Assembly (NCBI RefSeq): GCF_000214665.1
Contig: NC_015572.1
Span: 1,178,001-1,242,000 of the forward strand
From: Methylomonas methanica MC09
GTDB taxonomy: Bacteria; Pseudomonadota; Gammaproteobacteria; Methylococcales; Methylomonadaceae
Reading direction: 5' to 3'
Length of the DNA stretch: 64,000 bases
A program made the translations under genes and the position numbers. The notes beneath the pieces were generated by a model that saw nothing but the letters and a program-made list of their open reading frames with translations, was not told where the DNA came from and did not search any database. Position 1 is the stretch's first letter. Every line of letters starts with the position of its first letter. Shown here piece by piece: positions 42,526-51,320 of the stretch.

Positions 42526-43113
42526 TTATTTCTCCTGTTTTTGGCTATTGAACCAGCGGATTTCCAGACATTCGCGCAGTCTGAGCCGGGCTCTGTGCAT
42601 GACAACCCAATAATTGGCTTCGCTTAAGCCGATTTCCTGGCAGACTTCGTCGGCTTCCAGTCCTACCAGTTCCCTTAGCATGAATACCCTGGCCATTTTC
42701 GGCGGCAGGTTGTTTTGACAGGTTTCGTAAATGGCCCAAAACTCCTGTTGTTTGAATGCCGCTTCCGGGTCGTTCCAGGCGCTTGGGCCACTGTGCCAAT
42801 GACCATTGCGCATAAAAAAAGCGTCTTCGTCCGTATCCGCGTCCTCGGAATCGAATTGATTGATATCGGAAAATATCACGTCATTGGTGCTGCGCCGCCA
42901 ATGGTCGGCAATCTTGTGTTTCAAAATACCGATCAGCCAAGTGCGCAACCCCGCCTTGCCGGCAAAGCTGGCCGAGCTTTGCCAGGCGGACAATAAAGCC
43001 TCCTGTACCGCATCGTCGGCCAATTCGGCGTCCCGCATTTGCAGCAGGGCGTAGCGGAACAATACCGGCCGGTGCTCGGCCAATAGTTGTTCGCTCAACG
43101 GATTATCAGTCAT
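42526..43113 (-). CDS. ECF-like sigma-70 family RNA polymerase sigma factor
   Basis: A 195-residue sigma factor. Region 2 is seen as LFRYALLQMRDAELADDAVQEALLSAW then LRTWLIGILKHKIADHWRR in two blocks; region 4 is LPPKMARVFMLRELVGL then EVCQEIGLSEANYWVVMHRARLRLR. An acidic insert with FFMRNGHWH between regions 2 and 4 marks a group often paired with a short zf-HC2 protein. It starts 14 bp after the ArsM-like gene and is followed 1 bp later by the zinc-finger gene. Together they form an arsM-sigma-zf operon, suggesting metal or redox control. Confidence 0.9.
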   Translation of the reverse strand: MTDNPLSEQLLAEHRPVLFRYALLQMRDAELADDAVQEALLSAWQSSASFAGKAGLRTWLIGILKHKIADHWRRSTNDVIFSDINQFDSEDADTDEDAFFMRNGHWHSGPSAWNDPEAAFKQQEFWAIYETCQNNLPPKMARVFMLRELVGLEADEVCQEIGLSEANYWVVMHRARLRLRECLEIRWFNSQKQEK

Positions 43114-43127
43114 GTCGGCGGTCGGGC

Positions 43128-44171
43128 TTAACAGCAGGCGCCGTCCGCGCCGGCGCTAGCGCCTTGCGGGCCTGGCGCGCAATCGAACAAGCCGAAATGA
43201 CGTGATTTGTCGCCCAGCACCTGGAAGTGATCGCCGAAACGGCTGGAGGCCAGCATGTCGGCGGTATTGCCGCAAACCCGTAACGGCCGGCCGGTCTCGA
43301 AGTGGTGGTGGTCGTCCAGATCGAAGCTGTGCGGATGCTGGTCTATGCTGCCCAGATATACGGCGACTTGGCCGAAATCTTCGCAACGGTCTTCCAGGGG
43401 CATTTTGAAGGCTCGTACCGTTACCGAGTTGAATTTGACCATGCCGATTTTGGCAATCACCTCGGGATCGTCCAGGCTGATAGGGTTTTGCTTGACGGTG
43501 CGCACGTCCGGGCAGCCCAGATCTTGTAGGATCCGTCGAAAATCCTCCCAATACAGCGCGCCGCCCAAGCACTCACCCAGTAGTACCGGGTCTTGGCGCA
43601 GTTGGGCCGGTATGCGGCGGTCGGAAAAAACATCGGAAAAATACAGTTCTCCGCCGGGTTTCAGGACCCGGAATATTTCCGCCAGCACTTTGGGCTTTTC
43701 CGGAGACAGGTTGATTACGCAGTTGGATACCACAACGTCGATGCTATTGTCGGCAATGCCCACCGTGGTCAGATTTTCGATGTGGCCGTGCAGAAAATCG
43801 ACGTTGGCGTAACCGAAGCGCTCGGCATGCCATTCGCGGTGGCGCACGGCGATTTCCAGCTGCTCCGGTGTCATGTCGACACCGATGACACGGCCGCTTG
43901 GACCCACCAGTTTCGACAGTAAATAACAGTCGCGGCCGCTGCCGCAACCCAAGTCCAATACGGTTTTACCTTCCAGGGCCGGTGGTAACGGCGAGCCGCA
44001 GCCGTAAAAACGCTCCAGTACTTCGGGGTGCAGCCCGGCCAAAAGGGCTTTTAAGTAATTGGGCATGGCGTCGATGCTGCAGCAGGCGCTGGTTTTCAGG
44101 TCGTTACTGGATTGCAGAACCTGACCGTAGTAATGGCGGACCGATTCGCTGATTTCTATGCTGGTAGTCAT
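43128..44171 (-). CDS. arsM: Arsenite S-adenosylmethionine methyltransferase (ArsM-like)
   Basis: A 347-residue cytosolic methyltransferase. The SAM motif is VLDLGCGSGRD near residue 70, with RVIGVDMTPEQL next. ArsM cysteines are present: TSACCS (~30), FYGCGSP (~58), SNCVINLSPEKP (~150) and GECLGGALYWEDF (~200). These positions bind As(III) in characterised ArsM enzymes, which use SAM and thiols to make mono- to trimethylated arsenicals. A C-terminal extension after ~290 ends GADGACC, a vicinal Cys pair that may add metal binding. No arsR is adjacent; instead a sigma factor and a zinc-finger gene follow in the operon. Confidence 0.88.
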   Translation of the reverse strand: MTTSIEISESVRHYYGQVLQSSNDLKTSACCSIDAMPNYLKALLAGLHPEVLERFYGCGSPLPPALEGKTVLDLGCGSGRDCYLLSKLVGPSGRVIGVDMTPEQLEIAVRHREWHAERFGYANVDFLHGHIENLTTVGIADNSIDVVVSNCVINLSPEKPKVLAEIFRVLKPGGELYFSDVFSDRRIPAQLRQDPVLLGECLGGALYWEDFRRILQDLGCPDVRTVKQNPISLDDPEVIAKIGMVKFNSVTVRAFKMPLEDRCEDFGQVAVYLGSIDQHPHSFDLDDHHHFETGRPLRVCGNTADMLASSRFGDHFQVLGDKSRHFGLFDCAPGPQGASAGADGACC

Positions 44172-44417
44172 GAGATGTCTCGTATTTATATTTATTAATG
44201 TGTACCGACAATTTCAGTGTGTTAGGGGGGTTAACGGCACAACAGCGCGTAGCGGATTGCCGCAACGAACGTCATTGCGACTTTAGCGGTTTTGCCGGTA
44301 AGTGTCGATAGATGATACGGCGTTGAGTCGTTATCCTGCGGCGATTCCTTACAAAAATTAAACCGCAAGGATCAATTAGGGTGCCGGCTTGAAAATCGGG
44401 GGGCAACACGGGTTGCA

Positions 44418-45683
44418 TCAATGCCGCCGATAGATCGGCAGGGCGTTGATGCGTTCATCGATTTCTTCGATCATGCTTCGGTAAAGATTGCTGTTCGTGT
44501 CGCCAAAGCGGGCTTTAAAGGACGGTTCATCCATTTGTTCCGGCAGACCTTGAATGTCGGGAATGATGCCGGTGTAATCCTTGATTTGCGACATCAGGCG
44601 TTGCAATTCGCGGGCCTGCTTCGCTGAACCTATGGCTTGCTGCCCGAAACGGGTGCCGGCGCGGTCCGCGGTTAAATCGATGAAACTGAAGCCGCTGCCT
44701 TTTTTAGCGTCCGCCAGTTCCTTGTCCTCGCCCAGTCGTTCGCTGAGGATCGGCGCATCCACTGCCGCCAGCAAGGCCGAGGCGATGAAGTGTTGCGGTA
44801 TGTCGATACGCTTATAGGCAAATACCGAATATTCCTTGCTGTAAACCAAGCCCAGCGGCAGGTAGCGCCGCAAGTCGTATTTGTATATGTAACTGCCCAC
44901 CGCAATGATGACGGCCCGGTTTTCCCGAACGGCGGTGTCCTCTGTCGAACGGTGATAGGCGGATAAAAACAAAGGCTGCATTAAATCGGTTAAGGACAGG
45001 CGCCAGGCCGGATCGTGTCGGCTGACGATGTCGTTGATTTGTTGCTGGTATAGATGCAGATTGGGATATTCGCGATGTTGCTGGATGACCAGTTGTTTGG
45101 CGGCATCGACTATGGCGCCCAGGTAGCTGATTTGTATGCCCTCGCCGGTAAACTGAACATTCTGGACGTATTGTTCGCCCAATCGCCAGTATTTTTTCAG
45201 CGGAGTGGTATGCATGATGGCCGGTATCAAGTAGTTTGCCGCCGGGTCGGGGATTGAGATTTCACCGATTTTGAATGATGTTATTTCAATGTTGTCGCCA
45301 ATTTGGATTAATTTGAAACTAAAATCCAGATAACGCCCCCAGAAGGTTTGCGGGACGAACACTGCAATTTGGGCAAATACCAGATCTTTGCCGATTTGAA
45401 TTTGCACGGTATTTTCGAAAAAGTGATTCAGCAGATAACTGACGGCAATATTGACGTCTTTCTGATTCAGAACGATGGTTTTGATTTCATTGCGTTCTTC
45501 CGGCGACAAGCGCAGCAGTTGCTTGGCGCGTTGTATGTCCTCGCGATTAAAGCCCTGATGTATTCGCAATAAAGGGGTGTCATCCACTGCAAACCATAAC
45601 AGTATGTTAAACAACACCGTTACGGTCAGGCAGACATAAAGTAAAAGTTTGACGGGCCTGGGCACGCTGAACGATTTGAACAT
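44418..45683 (-). CDS. Membrane-anchored conserved protein of unknown function
   Basis: A 421-residue protein with one N-terminal hydrophobic helix (~12-33, VKLLLYVCLTVTVLFNILL) and a large, probably periplasmic, remainder. The C-terminal third is helical and charged. No catalytic motif or known domain is recognised; sequence such as YRRYLPLG-type and RLGEDKELADAKKGSGFSF is well conserved in style but not assignable. It starts 3 bp after ppx on the same strand, so the two are an operon. A role linked to polyphosphate or to cell-envelope state is a guess from context only. Confidence 0.8.
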   Translation of the reverse strand: MFKSFSVPRPVKLLLYVCLTVTVLFNILLWFAVDDTPLLRIHQGFNREDIQRAKQLLRLSPEERNEIKTIVLNQKDVNIAVSYLLNHFFENTVQIQIGKDLVFAQIAVFVPQTFWGRYLDFSFKLIQIGDNIEITSFKIGEISIPDPAANYLIPAIMHTTPLKKYWRLGEQYVQNVQFTGEGIQISYLGAIVDAAKQLVIQQHREYPNLHLYQQQINDIVSRHDPAWRLSLTDLMQPLFLSAYHRSTEDTAVRENRAVIIAVGSYIYKYDLRRYLPLGLVYSKEYSVFAYKRIDIPQHFIASALLAAVDAPILSERLGEDKELADAKKGSGFSFIDLTADRAGTRFGQQAIGSAKQARELQRLMSQIKDYTGIIPDIQGLPEQMDEPSFKARFGDTNSNLYRSMIEEIDERINALPIYRRH

Positions 45684-45686
45684 GAT

Positions 45687-47180
45687 TTAAAAAGACAGGT
45701 TAAACCGGGCTTCTTTCAGATATTGCACTTCTTGATTTAAATCGGCCTGAGTCAACGGCGCTTGTTCCAGCCATTGTTCGGGGAAGGTCAGTTCTATATC
45801 GTTATCGTCGATGTTGATTTGAAAGTCCGGGCGCAGGCTATGGCGGTTTCTGTGCAGCAGGGTGGCGAGACGAAAAATGATGGTCATGACGGGCGCGTGC
45901 CGGCGCCAAGGCTCCGGCAAATCCTCGAAACGCGAATGGCTGAGTTTTTTGCGGTGGCTGCGAACCAGCCGGGAAATAATCAATTGGTCCTGTTTGGAAA
46001 AACCGGCCAGATCGGCGTTTTCGATGATGTAGGCGCTGTGCTTATGGTATTGGCTATGGGCGATTTCAAAGCCGATTTCATGTAAATCGGCCGCCCATTC
46101 CAGAAATTGCAGGCTGGCGGGGTTGTCGTAAAAGCACGGGTGATGCTCCAGTTGCGCCGCCATATAGCGGATAGTGTCTTTCAGTTGCTCGGAGTGGCGC
46201 TTGTCGGTGTGATAGCGCTCCGCCGTGGTTTGGCTGGTTTGGGAGCGGATGTCGTGGTCGTAAATACGGCCCAGCAGGTCGTAGACCAGTCCTTCCCGCA
46301 GGGCGCCGTCCGATACGGTCATTTGTTGAATGCTCAGGGTTTTAAAGGTGGCATAGACAATCGCCACCGCACCGATGAAGACCGGTCGCCGTTCGACGCT
46401 GAGTGCCGGAAAATTGATTTGATCGACATGGTCCAGGCTAAGCAAGTGCGCGACCAGCTGTTCCATGCCGTCCAGGGTGATGCCGTTATTGCTGAAGCCG
46501 GAGGTTTGCAACACGCCGCTGATGGCTTTTAAGCTGCCGGAAGCGCCGATGGCTTCGTCGAAATGTTTGCTGTTAAAGGTGTCCTGAAACGGCTCCAGTT
46601 GCTGTTCCACGAACAGGCAGGCTCGTTTAAAGGCTTTTTTGGACAGCGCGCCGTTCTTGAAAAAATTCTGGCTGACCGTCACGCAGCCCATGTTCAAACT
46701 TTCCTTGGTGTGCGGCGTATCCTGCTTTCCGATGATGTATTCGGTGCTGCTACCGCCGATATCCATGACAAAGCGTTCGTTGGCGTTGCTGGCCAAACTG
46801 TGAGCGACGCCCTGGTAAATCAGGCGGGCTTCTTCGATACCGGACACAATATGTATGGGATGCCCTAAAGCTCGCTCGGCCTTTTTGATGAATTGCTCGG
46901 CGTTTTTAGCCTGCCGCAAGGTATTGGTGCCGACAATCCGCACGCTGTTGGGCGGAAAGTTAATGATGCGTTGGCCGAAGCGCTCCAGGCAGGCCAGGGC
47001 TTTTTCCTGGGTTGCCTGGTCCAGAATTTTGCTTTCATCCATGCCGGCGGCCAGCCTCACCATTTCTTTCAAGCGGTCTATGGTTTGCAGCTTGCCGTCT
47101 TTCAGGCTGCAGATAATCATATGAAAGCTATTGGAGCCGAGGTCGACAGCGGCTACATTGGTGGGTATGGCATATGGCAA
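45687..47180 (-). CDS. ppx: Exopolyphosphatase / pppGpp phosphatase family (Ppx/GppA)
   Basis: A 497-residue member of the ASKHA fold. The first phosphate loop is VAAVDLGSNSFHMII and the second VMDIGGSSTEYIIG, with the catalytic Glu in VSGIEEARLIYQG. The C-terminal HD-like helical part (~310-490) contains YHTDKRHSEQ and WAADLHEIGFEIAHSQYHKHS, as in long Ppx/GppA proteins. It hydrolyses polyphosphate and/or converts pppGpp to ppGpp; the two cannot be told apart from sequence here. Divergent from the yadGH-like exporter (118 bp gap) and followed by an unknown membrane protein gene. Confidence 0.93.
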   Translation of the reverse strand: MPYAIPTNVAAVDLGSNSFHMIICSLKDGKLQTIDRLKEMVRLAAGMDESKILDQATQEKALACLERFGQRIINFPPNSVRIVGTNTLRQAKNAEQFIKKAERALGHPIHIVSGIEEARLIYQGVAHSLASNANERFVMDIGGSSTEYIIGKQDTPHTKESLNMGCVTVSQNFFKNGALSKKAFKRACLFVEQQLEPFQDTFNSKHFDEAIGASGSLKAISGVLQTSGFSNNGITLDGMEQLVAHLLSLDHVDQINFPALSVERRPVFIGAVAIVYATFKTLSIQQMTVSDGALREGLVYDLLGRIYDHDIRSQTSQTTAERYHTDKRHSEQLKDTIRYMAAQLEHHPCFYDNPASLQFLEWAADLHEIGFEIAHSQYHKHSAYIIENADLAGFSKQDQLIISRLVRSHRKKLSHSRFEDLPEPWRRHAPVMTIIFRLATLLHRNRHSLRPDFQINIDDNDIELTFPEQWLEQAPLTQADLNQEVQYLKEARFNLSF

Positions 47181-47298
47181 GGCGGCATTCCTGTTTAGGC
47201 GTGGGCGGTGTGGGGAATTCTGCTAAAATTCGCCCCTTTTTAGGCGGCATCTCCGGATGTCGCGCCCGTTCTGGTCTATCGGCATTATAAACTACCCC

Positions 47299-48204
47299 AT
47301 GAAGGCTTTATCCATTCAAAATCTAAAAAAGACCTATAACAACGGCTTCCAAGCCCTGAAAGGCGTGGATCTTGAGGTGGAACGCGGCGATTTTTTCGCT
47401 TTACTGGGTCCGAACGGTGCCGGTAAGTCCACCATGATAGGCATCATTAGTTCCCTGGTGAATAAAACCGAGGGCAGTGTCAGCATATTCGGCCACGATC
47501 TGATCAAAGACAACGAAAAAGCCAAAAGTTGCATCGGTCTGGTACCGCAGGAAGTCAATTTCAACCAATTCGAAACGGTCAAAAACGTGGTTTTGATCCA
47601 GGCCGGTTATTACGGTATTCCCCGCAAGCAGGCCTTGCTGCAAACCGAGCAGAGCCTGAAGCAAATGGATTTATGGGATAAACGCGATGTGGTTTCCCGG
47701 CGCTTGTCCGGCGGCATGAAGCGGCGCTTGATGATCGCCAGGGCCATGGTGCATAAGCCCAGGCTGTTGATTTTGGACGAGCCGACCGCCGGCGTGGATA
47801 TCGAAATCCGCCGGGCCATGTGGCAATTAATGCAAGAGGTGAACCGGCAGGGCACCACTATTATTCTGACCACGCATTATCTGGAGGAAGCCGAGAGTCT
47901 GTGCCGCAATATCGCCATTATCAATCACGGGCAAATCGTCGAAAAATCGGCGATGAACAGCTTGTTGCAGCGCATACATACCGACCATTTTGTATTGAAT
48001 ATCGCGCAAAACCTGCTGGAAGCGCCGATCATCGACGGCTACGACATAGAGCTGGCCGAAAGCCAGGTTTTGAATGTGGCGGTGCCGAAAAGCCACGGGC
48101 TGAACCGTTTATTCCAGCAATTGTCCGGTTTGGGAATTGAGGTTTTGAGCTTGAAAAACAAATCCAACCGTCTGGAACAACTTTTTATCGATCTGGTGCA
48201 ATGA
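47299..48204 (+). CDS. yadG: ABC exporter ATP-binding protein (YadG/NodI/DrrA-like)
   Basis: A 301-residue ATPase. Walker A is LGPNGAGKSTMIGI, Q-loop VPQEVNFN, signature LSGGMKRRLMIARAM, Walker B LLILDEPTAGVD and switch His TTHYLEEAE. The ATG at 47299 (MKALSIQNLKKTY) is the family start; an upstream ATG at 47257 is in frame but adds a poor extension. It overlaps the permease gene by 4 bp (ATGA). By similarity to the YadGH pair it exports a hydrophobic or polyketide-like substrate, which cannot be named. Confidence 0.9.
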   Translation: MKALSIQNLKKTYNNGFQALKGVDLEVERGDFFALLGPNGAGKSTMIGIISSLVNKTEGSVSIFGHDLIKDNEKAKSCIGLVPQEVNFNQFETVKNVVLIQAGYYGIPRKQALLQTEQSLKQMDLWDKRDVVSRRLSGGMKRRLMIARAMVHKPRLLILDEPTAGVDIEIRRAMWQLMQEVNRQGTTIILTTHYLEEAESLCRNIAIINHGQIVEKSAMNSLLQRIHTDHFVLNIAQNLLEAPIIDGYDIELAESQVLNVAVPKSHGLNRLFQQLSGLGIEVLSLKNKSNRLEQLFIDLVQ

Positions 48205-48965
48205 ATTATTCCATCCCGTTTTTTACCATTCTGTACAAGGAAATTTGCCGCTTTACCCGGATTTGGCCGCAAACCCTGCTGCCGCCGGCCATAACCACCG
48301 CCTTGTATTTTCTGATTTTCGGCAAGCTGATCGGCGCGCGTATCGGTACCGTGCTGGGGGTCAGTTACATGGACTACATCGTGCCGGGGGTGATCTTGAT
48401 GTCGGTGATCAGCCATGCCTATGCCAACGTGGTGTCGTCGTTTTATTCCACCAAGTTTCAGCACCATATCGAAGAATTGTTGGTGTCGCCGGTGCCGAAC
48501 TGGATCATATTGACCGGTTATGTCGGCGGCGGAATCGCCCGCGGCGTTTTGGTAGGTGCGGTAGTGGCCGGCATATCCATGCTGTTTACCGACGTCACCG
48601 TGTTGCACTGGGGTATCACCATTGCAATTCTATTACTGACCGCCACCTTGTTTGCGCTGGCCGGCTTTATCAACGCGGTATTTGCCGACAGCTTCGACGA
48701 TATTTCCATCATTCCCAATTTTGTGCTGACGCCGCTGAGTTATCTGGGCGGAGTGTTCTATTCTCTGGCCATGCTGCCGCCGACTTGGCAGATCATCGCC
48801 CAAGGCAATCCGATCATATACATGATCAACGCGTTCCGCTTTGGTCTGATAGGCGTTACCGATGTGGATATTGTGCTGGCTTTTGAAATGACGATCGGGT
48901 TTATCGTGTTTTTGGGGTTGTTCAGTTTGTGGCTGTTGCATAAAGGCGTGGGGATAAAAAACTGA
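48201..48965 (+). CDS. yadH: ABC-2 type permease (YadH-like)
   Basis: A 254-residue permease with six hydrophobic segments. Family landmarks: LYFLIFGKLIGARIG, VPGVILMSVISHAYANV, HIEELLVSPVPNW and SYLGGVFYSLAMLPP, the last being the ABC-2 signature region. It forms the membrane half of the exporter with the overlapping ATPase gene. The 99 bp after it separate it from a convergent gene pair. Confidence 0.9.
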   Translation: MNYSIPFFTILYKEICRFTRIWPQTLLPPAITTALYFLIFGKLIGARIGTVLGVSYMDYIVPGVILMSVISHAYANVVSSFYSTKFQHHIEELLVSPVPNWIILTGYVGGGIARGVLVGAVVAGISMLFTDVTVLHWGITIAILLLTATLFALAGFINAVFADSFDDISIIPNFVLTPLSYLGGVFYSLAMLPPTWQIIAQGNPIIYMINAFRFGLIGVTDVDIVLAFEMTIGFIVFLGLFSLWLLHKGVGIKN

Positions 48966-49064
48966 TTTTGCGGATTGGCCTCGGGATTCGGGAAGGGATC
49001 GTGTTGCGGGGCAAGTTCTTTGGTTTATGGCCGAGCAGCGGATAAAACCGTCGAATATGTCGCT

Positions 49065-49754
49065 TTAAACAGCAGTCGGTAAGCGCTTCGCCATATCGGC
49101 TTTGCGCGCGATCATCTTCTCTGCCAGTAAGTGACTACCGCCGTGGTCGCTGATGATTCGGCAAATCCGTTCGTCGGGAATCCTTATCACTACTTTAATA
49201 GCCTGCTCGATGTCCGCGGCAGTCATACCGCCGAACAGCTTGACTGCGTGTGGGTTGCCCTCGTCGGTTCGTAATACATCGAGTTCGTCCACCCGGGTGC
49301 CGAAGGCCTTGCCTTTGGGGTCCCCTTGCGCCCGAAATGTCAATGCACCGCCCACATCGAGCGTCAGCACTTTACCGCTAACCACACCTTGGTTGTCGCC
49401 ATTGAAGCCCGCCACGTCCCAGTTCGCCGTCCAGGCATGCACGCCGAACCATTGCCAAGCCTGTTTGCGTTCGCTGTCGCTGAGATGGGCAACACACTTT
49501 TTGTCGAGTTCGACCCATTCAGTCGCGATCCGGTCGGGCGCAGTTGTTTGCGCATAGGTTAACGTCGGCGCACCGGCCAGTTGGTAGAGTTTGGCCGCTA
49601 TTAGCTCATTGCGGGCATGCGCCACCGATTCCAGAGTCTTTACATAATAGCGCCGACCCTCGCCGTCCACAAAAACGCCCGCGGGGTTGCTGCCCAATTG
49701 TCCGCCAATCCGCTGCATGGAGGCGGTATCGATTAGCGCTGTGTTCTGGCGCAC
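49065..49754 (-). CDS. HipA/phosphatidylinositol-kinase-like protein
   Basis: A ~229-residue kinase-fold protein. The N-terminal glycine-rich segment QRIGGQLGSNPAGVF is followed by a Lys in YYVKTL. The catalytic-loop-like motif is WTANWDVAGFNGDNQG, with D and N spaced as in HipA/PI-kinase-like folds, and the metal-binding DxGG follows in LTLDVGGALTFRAQG. The same module is known fused to phage-head or ADP-ribosyltransferase polyproteins; here it stands alone. I use the GTG at 49754, 17 bp after the phosphatase stop, with GGAG upstream; ATG at 49718 is the alternative. The frame is open much further, but that part overlaps the phosphatase and is Arg/Gly-rich non-coding-like. It is co-transcribed with a dual-specificity phosphatase, suggesting a phosphorylation/dephosphorylation pair. 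Confidence 0.65.
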   Translation of the reverse strand: MRQNTALIDTASMQRIGGQLGSNPAGVFVDGEGRRYYVKTLESVAHARNELIAAKLYQLAGAPTLTYAQTTAPDRIATEWVELDKKCVAHLSDSERKQAWQWFGVHAWTANWDVAGFNGDNQGVVSGKVLTLDVGGALTFRAQGDPKGKAFGTRVDELDVLRTDEGNPHAVKLFGGMTAADIEQAIKVVIRIPDERICRIISDHGGSHLLAEKMIARKADMAKRLPTAV

Positions 49755-49771
49755 TGCCGGGGGCTCCGGGT

Positions 49772-50326
49772 TCAGGGAATGGGTTTGGTGCGGCGCACCA
49801 GCGCCAGTTGCGCGGGCGTTTCGATGGCGCCCTTGCGCGCGTGGCGAACGGTATGAATCGCGTCTTCGGGATCCATGCCCAATTCCGCCAGCAGGCGTGC
49901 GGCGATCATGCCTGCCCGGCCCAGGCCGCCTTTGCAATGTACGAGTATGTCGTCCCCGTTGTGCAACATCTCGCGAATCTCGCGGCCTTTCGATAGCCAT
50001 TGCTGTTCGAAAGCCTGGGTGGGCACCGAATAGTCGGCGATGGGCAGGTGGTGCCATGCTATGCCGCGCCGGCGAATTTCATGGCCGAGTTGCGGCACCT
50101 TGAGGGCTGCAAGTTCAGCGGGTTCTACCAGCGTCAGCACCAATTTTGCCCCCCAGGCGGCAATCACGTCCAAGTCGATGCCAAGGTCGCGCTCCCAAGC
50201 GCCGGTATGAGCGAAATGATCGTGTTTGCCTGGGCAGAAGGTGATGCCAATCCGCCCATGCGCCGGGCTGGCGCGGACTTCCGCGATCTGAAGAGGGTGT
50301 GAGTGGCTTGTCCTTACTCCCGCCAT
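49772..50326 (-). CDS. CDKN3-like dual-specificity/tyrosine protein phosphatase
   Basis: A 184-residue cysteine phosphatase. The P-loop is HCKGGLGRAG (HCx5R), with the general acid region HHLPIADYSVP upstream. The N-terminal GITFCPGKHD segment and VPQLGHEIRRRGI fit the cyclin-dependent kinase inhibitor 3 (CDKN3) phosphatase family found in bacteria as well as animals. ATG at 50326 is chosen; an in-frame start at 50467 would run through the rpiA terminator. Followed 17 bp later by a kinase-fold protein, a likely functional partner or substrate. Confidence 0.82.
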   Translation of the reverse strand: MAGVRTSHSHPLQIAEVRASPAHGRIGITFCPGKHDHFAHTGAWERDLGIDLDVIAAWGAKLVLTLVEPAELAALKVPQLGHEIRRRGIAWHHLPIADYSVPTQAFEQQWLSKGREIREMLHNGDDILVHCKGGLGRAGMIAARLLAELGMDPEDAIHTVRHARKGAIETPAQLALVRRTKPIP

Positions 50327-50415
50327 AGTGCCAACCTTACGTAAGACTGAATATCGGCAACAGAGTTTAGCACGAACAACCGGCCACTGATCCATTCCAG
50401 CACCAAGCCGCGCGC

Positions 50416-50444
50416 AAAAAAAACCGCCCAACCGGGCGGTTTTT
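50416..50444 (-). terminator. Intrinsic terminator after rpiA
   Basis: CCGCCC, loop AACC, GGGCGG with flanking A/T runs; read on the minus strand the stem is followed by eight T residues. It lies 20 bp after the rpiA stop and ahead of the phosphatase gene, so it ends rpiA transcription and separates it from the phosphatase-kinase pair. Confidence 0.85.
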
Positions 50445-50463
50445 GGTGTGGTTTTTCGGTCGA

Positions 50464-51141
50464 TCAATAAGTGATCACTTCAGAACCTTTGCCGACCAGC
50501 ACCACGTCGGCGTCGCGCATAGCGAACAGGCCGTTGGTGATGACGCCGGGGATATTATTGATGGATTGTTCCATGCCGACCGGGTCGACTATGCTCAGAT
50601 TGTAAACATCCAGAATCTCGCAGCCGTTATCGGTAATGTAAGGTTGGCCGCTGTCCTTGTTCATGCGCAGTTCAGGTGTGCCGCCCAGTTTGGCCAATTG
50701 TCTGGCCACGAAGCTGCGCGACAAGGGCAGTACTTCGACCGGCAACGGGAATTTGCCCATGACGTCCACGCATTTGCTTTCGTCGACGATACAGACGAAT
50801 TTTTTGCTGGCGCCGGCGATGATTTTCTCCCGGGTCAAGGCGCCGCCGCCGCCTTTCAACATTTTCCTATGCGGGGTAACTTCGTCCGCGCCGTCCACAT
50901 AGACTTCCAGGTCGCCGGATTGGTTTAATTCCAAAACCTTGATGCCGATGGATTGCAAATGTTCGGTGGTTTTGATCGAACTGGAAACGGCCGCTTCGAT
51001 ATCGTGTTTAAAATCGCAGTCGGCCAGTTGGTTAATCAAATGGGTGACGGTGGAACCGGTACCCATGCCGATGACAGGCACGTTTTTCAGATATTGCAGA
51101 GCCGCTGCCGCTACTTGTTTTTTTAATTCATCTTGGGTCAT
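50464..51141 (-). CDS. rpiA: Ribose-5-phosphate isomerase A
   Basis: A 225-residue enzyme interconverting ribose-5-phosphate and ribulose-5-phosphate in the pentose phosphate pathway. Landmarks: VIGMGTGSTVTHLI (phosphate loop), DGADEVTP (catalytic Asp) and LKGGGGALTREKI, with the catalytic Glu in the latter block. Start at the ATG 51141 (MTQDELKKQ) gives normal family length (~220); a longer reading to 51255 adds a non-family tail. Divergent from ilvA and followed by a clear intrinsic terminator. Confidence 0.96.
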   Translation of the reverse strand: MTQDELKKQVAAAALQYLKNVPVIGMGTGSTVTHLINQLADCDFKHDIEAAVSSSIKTTEHLQSIGIKVLELNQSGDLEVYVDGADEVTPHRKMLKGGGGALTREKIIAGASKKFVCIVDESKCVDVMGKFPLPVEVLPLSRSFVARQLAKLGGTPELRMNKDSGQPYITDNGCEILDVYNLSIVDPVGMEQSINNIPGVITNGLFAMRDADVVLVGKGSEVITY

Positions 51142-51320
51142 TGTTTTTATTCCTGATGAGGGGTTACTTGAAACTCGGCCGCGACGATGTTGCCGCGTAG
51201 GTATGGGATAATAACCGATTAGCGCCAATCTCTCAGCAGTTTTTACACCGGGCAAGGTTGTGTAGACTATACCGTTCAGACTACGCAGGGCAATGGCTGT
51301 GGCCGGTGCCGAGGATCACA

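Noticed and set aside
49755..50057. N-terminal extension of the HipA-like protein frame
   Set aside because: It overlaps the well-supported phosphatase gene and is Arg/Gly-rich with no family similarity.
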